A stretch of DNA of 64,000 nt from Schizophyllum amplum (GCA_007026445.1 VDMD01000001.1:1426001-1490000); one strand, 5' to 3'. Counted from the stretch's first letter, positions 23,961 to 36,391 are shown. Program-made: numbers and translations. The notes: generated by a model from the sequence alone, not told the origin.

Positions 23961-26900
23961 ATGGAGCCAGAAGAGAGAAACAAGAAGCGTCGCCTACGGG
24001 GCGCGTGCGACAACTGCAAGAAGCGAAAGAGTGCGTGACTCAAAGGGTTCAGTACGGCCCACACACGCTTACTGTATCCTTAGTTAGATGTAGGCCTATC
24101 TACCTGTTGCAGAAGAGGATCGTCATTAACGGGGGACCTGCACAGGTGATAGCAGCGAGATGCCAAACAACCGGTGGTGCGTGAAGGCTGCACGTTGGTG
24201 TCATACATGTTACTCACAAGAGGCGTAGTTCGCATTGTATATCGTTCGGTGTATCGGTATGTGACGAAGAATGCTTCCCCAGGCCTCAACCTGACAGCGT
24301 TTGCCAGTGTACCCATGTAGAGGTTACCAAGGTGAGCAAGCTCCGTCGATCGCGCGCGAAACTCTGCTGACAGAGCGTAACAGAATCTTGGCTCGGCTAA
24401 GTCGTACGCAGCCCATTCTTCCATCATTGTCCTAGCTCTCACGTCGACCCAGCTATGTCGAATCGCTTGAGCAGCGCATGGCAAAGATGGAGAAACTGTT
24501 TGGGAAGGTGCGGGACGGCCCGCTGTCGTTTATTGTCCCGGTTGATGTTAACTGCTAAACCTCCACGGAAGCACCTCCCCGGTCTAGATCTTAACCATGA
24601 AGTCGACAGGACTACATTGGACGAAGGGGAGTCGGACGACGATGAACTCATGCGCAACGACGACGACTCTGCAGAAGCGAGATTGCTCTCAAAATTCCAG
24701 AAACTGAGGCTTCGCCCTGACGAGAACAGGTTCTACGGCAAGAGCTCGTCCGTCATGTACGTGTCTCTTCAAGCAGTGCACCACCTCGCTCAAAGATCTT
24801 CCCATCCTTTCATCCGTCCTTCCACCCGTCGCTCTACACCAGAAGCTGAAAATCGTTGTCGTAGGCTTGTCAAAACGACACTCGACGTCAAGCATATATA
24901 CAATGTCAAGAACAACATACATCCGAAGGTGTGGGACTTCAAACGTCCTGAGTTCTGGGAGCCGCGTCCGTGGCATGTCCGCCCACCAGAGCCTCGCCGA
25001 CCCTTGTTCAAATTTCCGGCCGACGATCTAATGGAGCAGCTTGTGAATGTCTTCTTCGATAGAGTCAACATCTTCTTACCGTTGCTACATCGAGTGAGTT
25101 GCACATACGACTTAGACGAGACATGATGACGAACCCCTGCAGCCCACCTTCCAAAGATATATCGACGACGGGACCCATTTTCGCGACCGCGAGTTCGCAC
25201 ATGTCCTGTTATTGGGTGAGCCTCTTCTTCGATTGTGTGTCTTCATATATTGAGGCAAAGCGTAGTTTGCGCGGTGGCTTCACGATGGTCCGAAGACCCG
25301 CGCGTGCTCGTCGACGGGGTGGACGACGCTCACAGCGCTGGATGGAAATACATGATTCAGGTCAAGCACGTATATCCTTCGATGACGGAGAAGCCATCTT
25401 TGTTTGAGGTACAAGCGTATAGCGTGAGTTGCGACGTGGCGGCACCTTGTGCATCTAATCAGTACTGACAAACATGCAGCTGTCTGTCCTTTGGAATGAG
25501 GGCAGCGCGCTGCCTCAAGGTACTTGGACAGAAATCGGCCTCGGAATTCGCAAGGCAATGGAGGTCGGCGCCCATCGACACGACCCAGGCAAGGTAAATG
25601 CTCAGAGTGAGCTATGGAAACGTGTTTTCTGGTATGTCCGCACCTATCATGACATGTGATCCGCTGAACACAGGGCAGGGTATTGTTCTGCCAAGATATA
25701 CATATCAGCAGCTTCTATGGCCACTCGAGCACGCTCACCTCCGACATGTGAGTATCATACGTTTTGTAAGTTTTGCCAGTCGCTCACTTCGGTTCGCTGC
25801 AGGTACGACCAAGAGTTACCCGTTCCCTGTGACGATGAATACTGGGACACGGGCCACGCAGAAACATGCTTCAAACAACCGCCTGGAAAGCCGTCCAAGA
25901 TCGAGTACTTCAATCAGTATGTCAAGTTGATGGAGATGTACGCGGCGACGATGCGCGCAGTGGTACGTTATAAGCTCGTACACCTGTCGCTGTCGTAACG
26001 CTCCGCAGTACTACACGAAGAAGCTGACATTTGCGACCGCGCGACCGACCGATCAACAAACGATTACCATGCTTGACTCGGCGATGAACTCCTGGCTCAA
26101 TGGCCTACCAGTGCATCGTGAGTGGACTGTGCTGTATAGGCGTTTCTGGCTGACCATGGAGCAGTACAATGGAACCCAAAGGAAAAGAACCAAACGTTCT
26201 TCGACCAATCCGCTTGCCTTTACACCTACTACTACAACCTCCAGATATTCGTGCACAAACCTTTCATCACCCCCCTCCATTCTGACTCCCGACTCACATT
26301 CCCCTCGCTCGCAATATGCACGTCTGCAGCGCGATCCATGGCGCGCGTGATGGACGCACAAAGCCAGCGCGGCGTGATACCCCTGCCGCAGTTCCATACT
26401 GCAGTGTCCGTCGCCGGGTTCGTGCTCATTTTGAATATATGGACGGGCAAGCAAAGCGGCCTCATGCCGAATCCGCGGGACATGGAGGATGTCTACAAAT
26501 GCATGCGCATGCTCAAGACCTGCGAGACTCGGTGGAACAGTGCCGGCCGGCAGTACGACATATTGCAAGACCTAGCGAGTGCGGCGGCCGTGGACATCCC
26601 GACGAAGGAGGCATACGAGAACTCGCGAAAACGACGAAGGGAAGACGCTGCAACATCGTCCTTGCAGGGTGCCTCGCCATCGACTTCCAGCAGCTCATCG
26701 GAGGCGATTACGCCGCAAATCCCGTACATCCTGCCAGGCATCGCTGTGGCGCAGACGACTCCGGGGAACGGGCAGCAGGGCAGTCCTGACGCGGCGGGCA
26801 ACCTGAGCGCGACGATCACTGCGCCGAGCGAGGGCCATAATGGAGTGCTGGACTTCATCACTGGCTATATGAACAGTCAGCAGTACCCAGCAGACGTGCA

Positions 26901-27378
26901 AGCGTCCCTGATGAACGCGCTACCCGGCCTCTCAGCGACACCGTCCCCAGCATTCTCGGGCGGCGCCTCCGGAGCATCACCATCGGGATCACAATCACAG
27001 GGATCAGCGGACCTGTTGGGCATAGACCTCCTAGGCGACATGTCCACGTCGATGATGAGCTCGTTCAGCACGGATCCGCTACTAGGTCTGGACACGACAG
27101 ACCTGACGAATCTGCAGAGTATGTCGCCGTCGAATGACCAGGGAGCGGGACTCGGGGGACTCGCAGACGACAACTTTCAGTTCAGCTTCAGCATGCCGGT
27201 CGGAAATGTCAACATGTCGATGTGGAATGCACCGCTCGGTTTAGGGTGAGTTCAGATGACCTTCTTTGGGAAAACTGCACATTGACAGCACAGCAGAGAG
27301 GAAGACTGGTCGCAGTATCTAGCCAGTTTTGAGGGGTCAGCAGCGCGGCCGGATGGAGGCAATGGGGGCAACGTGTAA
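23961..27378 (+). CDS. Zn2Cys6 transcription factor with fungal-specific TF domain, tandem copy 1
   Basis: A DNA-binding regulator. The first exon (from 23961) gives GACDNCKKRK. A 6-nt microexon at 24084-24089, exon 24146-24176, exon 24229-24256 and exon 24309-24332 complete the cluster as IRC-DSSEMPNNR-CSHCISFGVSC-THVEVTK, a full C-x2-C-x6-C-x9-C-x2-C-x6-C. A coiled coil (YVESLEQRMAKMEKLFGK) follows. The xylanolytic-type regulatory domain (PF04082 class) then includes LMEQLVNVFFDRVNIFLPLL, RDREFAHVLLL, LPQGTWTEIGLGIRKAMEVG and SELWKRVFW. The C-terminus is rich in Ser, Pro and Gln and ends after a last intron with REEDWSQYLASF. Many short introns were read by frame. It lies 317 bp before its paralog. 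Its targets are unknown. Confidence 0.85.
24084..24089 (+). other. 6-nt microexon in the zinc cluster, copy 1
   Basis: The bases TTAGAT are flanked by an acceptor ending CCTTAG and a donor GTAGGC. With one base from each neighbour they supply Ile-Arg and the first base of the third zinc-binding Cys. Skipping keeps frame but loses Ile-Arg and changes the Cys codon. Confidence 0.7.
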
Positions 27379-27695
27379 TTTATGCATCTTTCCTCATTGC
27401 AGAGCTTTGTAACTTAAGTACAGTCCGTGTATCTCTGCGTTGTCATCACCATATTTGTAACAGTACGCTAGCAGCACTCGCGATAGTTCTGAGAGAGACT
27501 GTCGTTTTTTTATGCGCGTCGAGACTTCGAGTGAGGAGCGTCGCGTGGCTTGTCCGCGTCGGCGGGCGCTTACCGATCAGCATTGCTATACTTATTCATC
27601 CTTGCGCTCAACCGCCATCACTGACGACTCTGAGAGGACCGGCTTGCTTCGCTCCCTATATCACTTACTGCATACTTGCCCTACACGACGCCAAA
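27379..27695. other. Spacer between tandem paralogs
   Basis: This gap contains the 3' UTR of copy 1 and the promoter of copy 2. Nothing distinctive is seen. Confidence 0.4.
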
Positions 27696-30600
27696 ATGGA
27701 TTCCGATGAGCCAGCTCTGAAGAAGCGGCGGCGCCCCGGTGCCTGCGACAACTGCAAGAAACGCAAGAGTGCGTCGGTGCTAGCATGAGTCGTGTCATTC
27801 ACTAATTGGCGGTTAGTCAGATGTACGTTGAATATGTCTGTGGCTGGCAGTAATGAACTAGAAACTCAGGCGACAGCAGTCGGATGCCAAACAACCAGTG
27901 GTGCGTGTACTGCTGTTTCCTCAGAGATCCGCTAACTCAGGGTTGTCCAGCACACAATGCGTATCGTACGGCGTTGCGGTAGGCCTTCGCGTCCTCTCAT
28001 CCTGCTACTGTGCTTAGTATCTCCTTGAGTGCACACACATGGAGGTTATCAAGGTGCGTTGATAACTCGCCCCATATCCACAGGCTGACCTCTTTGATAG
28101 AACCTAGGTTCTGCCAAGACGTGCGCTCTTACCCCCTTCCTTATACCATTGCGAATTATCTCTTCAGATACGTCGACGCGCTCGAACAGCGCATCTGGAA
28201 GCTGGAGAAGATCGTGCAGAACGTGCGTTTATGAGCAAAGTACGCAAGCGATAACTGACGTTTGGTGCAGTATGCTCCTGGGATAGACTTACAGAAAGAA
28301 ATTGAGAACACCGTTCTAGACGATGAGGAGCCAGCGACCCCCCTTAAACCCAAGCGCAACGACGATGATTCCCCTGAAGCCAAGCTGTTGTCCAAGTTCT
28401 ACAAGCTGAAGATCAGCCCGGACGATCACCGGTACACGATGTTCGTCCAAACATGTCTGTTTTGGATCTGACGAACGTGCGCAGATATTTTGGCAGGAGC
28501 TCGTCTGTCATGTAAGTTCACGTCTCAAGCAAATTGCCACTGGGTGTCCAATACTTCATAAGGCTGGTGAAGACGATGCTAGACGTCAAAAGACGGTGCA
28601 ATATACCGGACGACCGCATCTGGGATTTCAAGCGCCCCGAATTTTGGACCACACGGGCATGGCAAGTCCGTCCGCCCGATGCACCATTTTTGCCCTTGGT
28701 GTTCCCGGAGCCAGATCTCATGGCGAAACTGGTACATTTGTTCTTTGAAAAAATCAATCTCTTCTTCCCTCTTCTACACCGTGTGAGTTGGGTGGCAGCT
28801 CGGGCGCGTACAATCACTCACGCCTTTGTAGCCGACCTTCCAACGCTACATTGACCAAGAATTGTACCTGAAAGATCGCGGCTTCGCGCACGTCTTACTC
28901 CTACGTTGGTTCTTCGCGATCGTTGAAAATGCAAGCTGACCCCTACTACAGTGTGCGGCTGTGCCTCCCGTTATACTGACGACCCGCGCGTCTTCCTCCA
29001 GGATGTGAACGACCCACACAGCGCAGGTTGGAAATGGGTTAGCCAGGTCAGAGTCATACGCTCGACGATGATTGAGAAGCCGACCCTGTTCGAGATTCAG
29101 GGATATTTTGTGAGCGAGGCCGCCTAGCACTGTCTCAAAGACTGACTGACCGTATGTTTTCCAGTTGTCTGTTCTTTATAATGGGGCAAGCTCGGCTCCA
29201 CAGGGTGTATGGACCGAGGTTGGACTGGGTATACGCATGTGCATGGAGGTTGGGGCGCATCGACGTCGATACGATGTACCGACCGTCCAGTCGGAGCTTT
29301 GGAAACGCGCCTTCTGGTATGAATATGCTGATGAAATCGTCTATTGCTCCTCACATCGTCATTTCAGGGTACTTGTCTGTCTTGAGACCAACCTTTGCGC
29401 ATTCTTCGGCTTTCAGGGTTCTTTACAGTCGGAAAGGTGCGTAACACTCCTTGCCTATGAGTTCTGTCTGACGGCTCGGGTTCGGTCCTAAAAGCTTCGA
29501 CCTTGATCTGCCTATAGCATGCGATGACGAATACTGGGATACAGGTGACCCCAATACGTCGTTCAAGCAACCACCAGGACGACCGTCGAAGATCGAGTAC
29601 TTCAACCAATACCTCAAATTGATGGAAATATATACAGCCACGTTTGTCTCCGTGGTGCGTCGGTCACTACAGTGTTTTGTGTCTCGAAAGTGAACTAGCA
29701 TCACAGTATTATACGAGAAAGCCGAGATTGGTCCCCGTACGACCGACCGACGCACAGACAATGGCTATGCTGAATTCCGAGCTCAACGCCTGGTTGGGTA
29801 ACGTCCCAGAACATTGTAAGCCATCCATTCCCCCTGATCCGGCCCTTCACTCCTATATCTCACATACTTTCAGTGCGCTGGGATCCGGAGCGGGCGGATC
29901 CCATATTTTTTGACCAGTCGGCTTCCCTCACGGCATGTTACCATCATCTACAGATATTTGTGCACAAGCCCTTCATAACACCACTGGAGTCGACGATCAC
30001 CTCGCTTACCTTTCCTTCGCTCGCGATCTGTACCTTTGCCGCGCGTTCATGCTCAAGGGTGATTGAGATCCAGAGCAAGAGGAGCGAGATACCCTTGCCT
30101 CATATGCAGATGTCTGTCTTCACAGCAGGCCTGGTGTTGCTGTTGAACATCTGGACGGGTCGACAGTCTGGATTGGCGCCGAATGCGAAGGACCTGGAGG
30201 ACGTGCAAATATGCATGGACAGGCTGAAGGTGCGTCAGTACGCCATGACTGCGATTCTTCATATAGATAAACTTGCTGCAGGTATTTGAGCGGCGATTCC
30301 ATGGAGCGGGCAGGAAATGGTAAGTACAAGAATCTGTTAAATGGTTGGGGCCTTGGCTCATGCTCAGCAGGGACATCTTGCATGACCTTGCTTTTGCAGC
30401 GGACGTGGAATACCCAGGACAGGCTGCGGTAGATCTGTCGCGCAAGCGGCGACGAGACGAAGACACACCAATCAGCGCGACGGCACAGGAAACGTTGCCT
30501 TCCAACGACCCCTCCGCAGCGTCGTCAACAATGGCGCCATCTGCAAACACCTTGGACTACGGCGATGCGATGTATCAGCGGCGCGGCTCGGCGAAACACG

Positions 30601-31207
30601 CGTCTGGCAGCGAATCTAGCGCGCTCATTAACGACTTTGTGAATGGATATATAAACAGTCAATCCTTTCCTACTTCCGGACCGACTGGGGTTAAATCAAT
30701 ACGCGGGGCCAGCATGGCACCACCCGCGGCACAGTCTTCAAGCAATGCCGTATCTGCGCTGCTCAACGCGCCGGACATGACGTTCTCCGGACCCCTTACG
30801 CTCAACGATGAGCTGGAGATGCTGTTGGGCGACGCCGCGCCGAACCTTCATCCCCAGGAGGACACCTTCTCGGCGCCTAGCCAATCAAGCCCTTCCGATG
30901 TATATAATGGTGCCTTCGCAGATGTAGCAGCACCTGGGTTTGCTACAGTCGCGGACATGTATACGCCCAGTGGCGCGGTCACTCAGGGTATAGCTCCGCA
31001 TGCGAACTACAGCTTTGACTTCAATATGGCATCGTCGGGCATGTCAATGTGGAATGTGCCAATTGGGTTAGGGTGAGTTCGGAGTGGCTGCTGGGAGGAT
31101 TTTGGCTGATGATGTTTTTCAGGGAGGAGGATTGGTCTCGATATCTATTGAACATGGAATCAGTGACAACCCGAAGGGAGGACTCCTTCAGTGGGTTCAC
31201 CGGATAG
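27696..31207 (+). CDS. Zn2Cys6 transcription factor with fungal-specific TF domain, tandem copy 2
   Basis: A paralog of the preceding gene with the same architecture. The start is MDSDEPALKKRRRPGACDNC. The microexon 27817-27822 and following exons give IRC-DSSRMPNNQ-CTQCVSYGVAC-THMEVIK, again an intact Zn2Cys6 cluster. The coiled coil is YVDALEQRIWKLEKIVQN. The regulatory domain includes LMAKLVHLFFEKINLFFPLL, DRGFAHVLLL, APQGVWTEVGLGIRMCMEVG and SELWKRAFW. An acidic, Asn-rich C-terminal region follows, and after a last intron the protein ends REEDWSRYLLNMESV...SGFTG. It has one extra intron in the PF04082 part and a shorter tail than copy 1. Homology to the neighbour is seen directly; the regulon is unknown. 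Confidence 0.85.
27817..27822 (+). other. 6-nt microexon in the zinc cluster, copy 2
   Basis: The bases TCAGAT lie between an acceptor ending GGTTAG and a donor GTACGT, at exactly the position of the microexon in copy 1. They encode Ile-Arg and start the third zinc ligand. Confidence 0.7.
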
Positions 31208-31495
31208 TGTCGTGGACGTGGTGGAACCTCTGCTCTTGTGTTATTTTGTTTGTATGCTGTGTTGTTATCTGTGAATTGTATTTGACTGCATGCACTAAGA
31301 GGATGCGAAACGTGCCTTCAGCCGACCTTCAGCCTATTCAGGATCTATCAGCTTTATACTCATTGTCAGCACGTCAGAGCCCGAGCTTAGCCTTGAGTCT
31401 GGCTTGAGCCTGGCGGCTTGAGCTTGAGCTTGGATGTGCCACCTCCGGGCCGCGGTCCGCTTTGTGGCGTCCCCCGCCGCTTGCCTCCGCCCCTC

Positions 31496-32432
31496 ATGGC
31501 GAGCAATGCCAAAGACACCGACTTTCGCAGGAAATGGGATACAGAAGAATACGCGGAAAAGGCGCGCAAGCGCGATGCCGAGGAGGCTGAGCGCGCGAAA
31601 GAGAATGAGGAGCGTTTGAAGCAAGGTGCGTCTCGTATACCGCGCGGGCCTCGTCCGCCTCGCTCTCACTCCCTTATGGGCTCGCTAACGCTCCACCGTG
31701 ATCTCAGGCAAGCGCCCACGGAAGGGGGGCGCCGCAAAGGACCTCCCCAAGCCGACGCAGCTGGCGCAGCGTCGCGAGAACGACCTAGAGCTCGACAAGA
31801 ACCTGGGCAAGACGATGGTCGTGCACAACCTCTCGAACCGCGGACCCGGGCAGCCGGGCTTCTACTGCGAGACGTGCCAGCGAAATTACAAGGATAGCAC
31901 GGGATACTTGGACCACATCAACTCGAGAGCGCGTACGTGGGCTGGTTTGTTTGTTTTGAGATGGGTAGCTGACGCACTGTCCTTTGCTTCTCATGCATCC
32001 CCCTCCGGTCCCTTGTGATTCGTGTCCCTCCCCAAATCCTCTCCATATGTCATCCACTCCCCTCTTCCATGCCATTATTATTCGTTTTCACTTCGTTTCC
32101 TCCTTCGCTGCCATCTCCTTCCCAACCCTACAGACCTCCGCGCCCTCGGCCAAACAACCACCATCGAGCGCTCCAGCCTAGAGCAGGTCCGCCGTCGCAT
32201 CGCCTTCCTACGCGAGCAGACGCGCAACGCCTCTACACAAAAGGCGTACGACTTCGACCAGCGCCTAGCGGACATCAAGGCCAAGCAGGTCGCCGCGCGC
32301 GAGGAGAAGAAGGCGGCGAAGAAGCAGGCGAAGGAGGCGGCGCGGCTGCAGCTGATTGAAGCGAGCGGGGGAGGGGACGATGATATGGCGAAGATGATGG
32401 GCTTTGATGGGTTTGGGACGACGAAGAAGTGA
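31496..32432 (+). CDS. SNU23: Snu23/ZMAT2-like U1-type zinc finger spliceosome protein
   Basis: A component of the U4/U6.U5 tri-snRNP in the nucleus. Exons 31496-31625, 31708-31932 and 32134-32432 join in frame to 217 residues. The N-terminus has TDFRRKWDTEEYAEKARKR, the family's FRRxWDxxEY hallmark. The matrin/U1-type C2H2 finger is GFYCETCQRNYKDSTGYLDH followed by INSRAH across the second intron. ERSSLEQVRRRIAFL, an acidic/lysine-rich helix and the ending MAKMMGFDGFGTTKK match the ZMAT2 C-terminus (MGFSGFGSTKK). Length and motif order agree with the family, so confidence is high. Confidence 0.92.
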
Positions 32433-32842
32433 GCCAGGAGACAGCAGTGTGTGTGTGATGTGCGTATTTTGTACCTTGTTGCCATGTACAGTAACTCATG
32501 GGATGTATGATGCTCGTGGATACTCAGATCATGCCAGACTTGTGCCACTGCTAGAGCCATTTCCGCGAGAATGCTCTTGTCGGCGTTACGCAAGCAAAAA
32601 CTTGAAGACACGCCGCGACATGAGTCTGATGTCCATCTGGTGTCGAGATTCTCATTCACAGGCTGTCAGTGTTTGACGCTTCCACGCAAGCGCATGTTGT
32701 AGGATTAGGAACAGTGCAGATGACATTAGAATGCGAGTAGATGTGTCTATCGTCTATGCTGTGCCGAGCCATAAGTTACATCGATGATGTCCGTCGTAAA
32801 GAACATGGTGTTGCCTTACCGCTGGGGGTAGAGCGAACAAGC
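32433..32842. other. Intergenic, tail-to-tail
   Basis: This gap lies between the SNU23 and BAG stops. It contains 3' UTR sequence only, as far as can be seen. Confidence 0.4.
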
Positions 32843-33511
32843 TCAATTGCCCCGATTTTGCCACGCGCCGTCGAGGCGGTCGAGGAGGGCCTGCACCTCC
32901 CGGACACTTTCCTTGCGCTCGCGACGCGCATCCTGCCATTCGCCCTCGGCATTGATCCCATCTAGTCGCAGAAGAGTCTGCAGAAGAAGCTCGCCAAGGC
33001 GCAAGTGCTCGCGGTTCATGCCCGCTTGGGCATCGCCGGCGGCGTGATATTGGGGCAGGGAGTAGAGGAGGGACTCGAGGTCGCGGGCGAGCGTGGAGCG
33101 GACGGTCTGCATCTCGGACTGGATCTGGTTGATGGTGGACTGCTCTGAGCGGGGAGGAGGAGGCGCTTGCTTGGTCTGCTGGGCGGGGGCGCTGGGTGGC
33201 GCGTCGGCCGAGCCGATGATGGCGATGGTGGAGTTTGGCTTGAGGTGGTATGCGGAGACTGGGGAGGTCAGCGAGAGCCAGTAGGAGCACAGACGACGTA
33301 CTGGGCGCGTTGTCATCCTTCATGACGACGCCCGAGTGGACGAGCTTGAACGCATTGGGCGGGAGATGGGTGTACTCTGAAAGAGTCTGGCGGATGTCGC
33401 CGAGTCTGGTGTTTGGGTCTGGGAGCTGGAAGGAGAGTCTGGGACTGGTCAGACGGGCACCAGCAGCACACAGCACGCGTACTTTTCTCTTCCCCACTTG
33501 ACGGTGACCAT
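32843..33511 (-). CDS. BAG-domain Hsp70 co-chaperone with N-terminal ubiquitin-like domain
   Basis: A nucleotide-exchange factor for Hsp70. Exons 33483-33511, 33302-33438 and 32843-33258 join in frame to 193 residues. Residues about 1-70 form a ubiquitin-like fold: MVTVKWGREKLSFQLPDPN, then RLGDIRQTLSEYTHLPPN, KLVHSGVVMKDDNAP and ISAYHLKPNSTIAIIGS. A Pro/Ala/Gln linker follows. Residues about 110-193 are a BAG three-helix bundle: INQIQSEMQTVRSTLARDLE, REHLRLGELLLQTLLRLDGI, RRERKESVREVQALLDRLDG and then AW at the end. The size is like fungal Snl1/BAG1 proteins, but there is no membrane anchor. It lies head to head with the Pbs2-like gene (181 bp between start codons). Confidence 0.86.
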
Positions 33512-33692
33512 GATGTGCTCGGTGGTGAAAGGCAGACGCGCGCGCCACGCGAGATGCGCATGATGCTGTTGACGCGTATTTGGCCGTCCTCGGGCAGGAT
33601 GAGGTCATCGGGCATTTCATTCGGATCGCATCTTTGTCCTCTTCCCGCCGTCGCGCACATCGTTCCCGCGTCCCTCCTCGTCGTCGCCCACG
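33512..33692. promoter_or_regulatory. Shared divergent promoter, BAG gene and Pbs2-like gene
   Basis: Only 181 bp separate the two start codons, so a common bidirectional promoter is likely. No specific factor site was identified. Confidence 0.5.
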
Positions 33693-35498
33693 ATGTCCGC
33701 CCCGCCCCAGGATCCTGCCGTCCGCCGTCGCCCGCCGCCCGCACAGCCGCCCGGCAACCGTCTCCTCCAGCTCAACCGCGCCGGCGCAGGCAGCAGGACG
33801 CCCGCCATCCCTCCCTCGCTGGCGCAGAAGCTGGCTAACGTGAGTCGCACCCTTGATCGCCTCTGCATCGCTCATCCCCGCCTCCCAGAATGCGCAGCGT
33901 AACAATCCCAATCCCAACCTCGACGCCACGACTGCCGCATTCCAGGGCGTCAGCCTCGGCTCACCGCATGGCGGCCCACAGGGTCATCCTTCCCTTCGCC
34001 CAGTCAACTCCGACACCGTCATCCAGAACGTCGGGCGCGGCGGCAAGCCGCCACCGGGCCTAGCAGGGCGGCGCGCAAAGCCAAATCTGAACGTTCGCGA
34101 CATCCCGCACGGCGTCGAGTCGATGGCAGGCGCGGTCAACGCTGGCCTCGGCGCAGGTCGCCCCATGCTCGGCAACGATCCACCACGCAAGTCCCAATTC
34201 AACAGCCCGTTTTCGAATTTTTCGCGCATCGTGTGCGTTCTGGGTCTGCTCTTGCGATCGAACCGCGCCCGCTCATCCTCCTCATAGCGATCCCTCCGGC
34301 CGGCTTAATTTCTCGGGCAAGGCCATCCTTCACGCATCGGGTGTCAACTTTGCGAACGGTTCTACGTACTCGATCAACATGGGTCAGATGGAGTTGCAGG
34401 ACGAACTCGGCAAGGGCGCGTATGGCGCGGTCAAGCGCGTCCTGCATCGACCCACGAACGTCACGATGGCGATGAAGGTGCGTGGCGCGCGCTGACGTTG
34501 TGATATGCATCTGCTGACATCGTCTGCTAGGAAATCCGTCTGGAGCTCGACAAACAACGATTAGATGCTATCATCATGGAGCTCGATGTCCTCAACCGCG
34601 CAGTCGCCCCAGAAATAGTCGAGTTCTATGGCGCATTCTTCATCGAGTCATGTGTCTACTACTGCATGGAGTTCATGGACGCGGGCAGCATGGACAAGCT
34701 CGAGGCTGCCGGCGTTCCAGAAGACGTACTCGCCCGGATAGCCGCGTGCACTGTGCGTGGCCTCAAATTTCTGAAGGATGAGCTCAGTGTCATGCACCGA
34801 GGTGCGATTTTACATCTCTACTGCGGAAATTGCGCTAATATTTCATAGACGTAAAACCCACCAACATCCTCCTGAACACGAAAGGAGAGGTCAAGCTGTG
34901 CGATTTTGGCGTGTCAGGCCAATTGAACAAATCCCTGGCAAAGACCAATATTGGTTGCCAGAGCTACATGGCGGTGAGTAGAAAAAAATTCTGTAATGCA
35001 GATTACGATTCTCATGCTTGCCGCCCAGCCCGAGCGCATACAGGGGGAGTCCCGCGGACAGGGCGACGCGACCTATAGCGTGTCATCCGATGTATGGTCG
35101 CTGGGGCTCACCATCGTTGAGATCGGCGTGGGAACGTATCCGTACCCACCGGAAGCGTACGAGAACGTGTTCTCGCAGTTGACGGCCATCATCCACGGCG
35201 ACCCACCAGAGCTGCCTGAGGACAAGTTTTCGTCGACCGCACGAGGGTTCGTCGCGTTATGCCTGGACAAGCATCCAAGCATGCGTGCAAGCTATCAACA
35301 GCTTTTGGTACGGGCCCTATGCACTTGGTCATGCAGCAGCTCACTCATCTTGAACAGGCTCATCCATGGCTCGTGAATGACGCCGAGAGCAACGTGGATA
35401 TGCCCTCGTGGGTGACGAAAGCCCTGGCCTATCGGGAGGCGCAGAAAGCACCGCCGACACCCGCACGAGGTGAAGAGGGCATACCGCATTCCGTGTAA
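33693..35498 (+). CDS. PBS2: MAP kinase kinase of the HOG (osmostress) pathway, Pbs2/Wis1 type
   Basis: A dual-specificity kinase that phosphorylates a Hog1-type MAPK. The N-terminus (from 33693) is Pro/Arg-rich and disordered. The kinase domain begins at [20 protein letters not shown] (Gly-rich loop) with the ATP-binding Lys in [21 protein letters not shown] and [20 protein letters not shown] follow. The catalytic loop is [13 protein letters not shown] (split by an intron after the Arg codon's neighbour) and the Mg loop is CDFGVSGQL. The activation loop is [20 protein letters not shown], with the S-x3-T dual phosphosite and the [13 protein letters not shown] typical of Pbs2/Wis1 rather than Ste7 or Mkk. 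[20 protein letters not shown] and HPWLVNDAE complete the domain. All introns (33841-33891 and later) keep frame. The N-terminal extension is short compared with yeast Pbs2. Confidence 0.9.
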
Positions 35499-36391
35499 AT
35501 TCGCGACTCGGCAGGAAATACACGCCTTCTGCGGCTGCTTCCGGCTCCGCGTCCCGGCTCCTGCCCCGTCCCTTTCCCCGCGTCCTCGCCGTGGTCCCGC
35601 TGGCGCCCCTCGCGGCCTAGAGTTTCGCCCACCTCCAAATCCTTCTCGAGACGGCGACCCGCCCACCGTCCTCTGCGCGCGGCGGAGGGACAGGTCAGCA
35701 CCGCCTGCCTGGATGCGCACTCCATCCCGCCGCACGCAACGCGTCCATACACTCATCGACCGTCCCGCCGCATCTGGAATGCCGGAGCCTCGTGTGCGTT
35801 CACCATCTCACTCCCGCGTTTGTGTACCCAATCCGCGCTCGTTATGTTTCGTCCCACATTTCTTCCCTGTTGTAATATACCCCCATGTCAAGTTTGTTGC
35901 GCAAGCATCTGTCATTTTGTCTCGCAAACACCTGTTATACTGTCCCACCACCAACCAATTAACTACTGTACGATTATCTATTTCTTCACGCTCAGGCCGA
36001 CTTGGGATTGACTATTGACGGGATGCTTGTACCGATATACACGTAGCGTACTTTATCCTGTGTCTGATAGTTCGTCCTGGGTAGGAGCAAGTGTATAGTA
36101 CTTACAAATGAGAAACTAGAGATCTAACTGTATTTGAGGAGATAAGATTGACAAGAGGTGTTTTACCATCTAATGTTCTCCTCATAATGGCTTCCGAATC
36201 CCATCGCGGAGGGCAGCAGTGACAGCGCTGCTCACATAGAAGTTGAACATATCAAGATAGACCGTGGGAAGATCGCGCGAGTCACTGATTGATCCTTCTG
36301 CTGACGGTGGCGAGTGCATCCAACCCTCTCGTCTTCGTCCCCTGCGAGTCTGATCAGCAATCGCCAGCCAGGCAGGTCGCCTCTCGCCACC
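35499..36391. other. Intergenic
   Basis: 893 bp lie between the kinase stop and the synthetase start. An open frame continuing past the kinase stop (35470-36018, another frame) has low-complexity Pro/Arg content and is not considered coding. No motif is recognised. Confidence 0.4.

Noticed and set aside
32754..33929. 391-codon open frame on minus across the BAG gene
   Set aside because: It runs across the BAG introns and the start of the Pbs2-like gene. Only its middle part matches the ubiquitin-like exon; the remainder is Arg-rich shadow translation.
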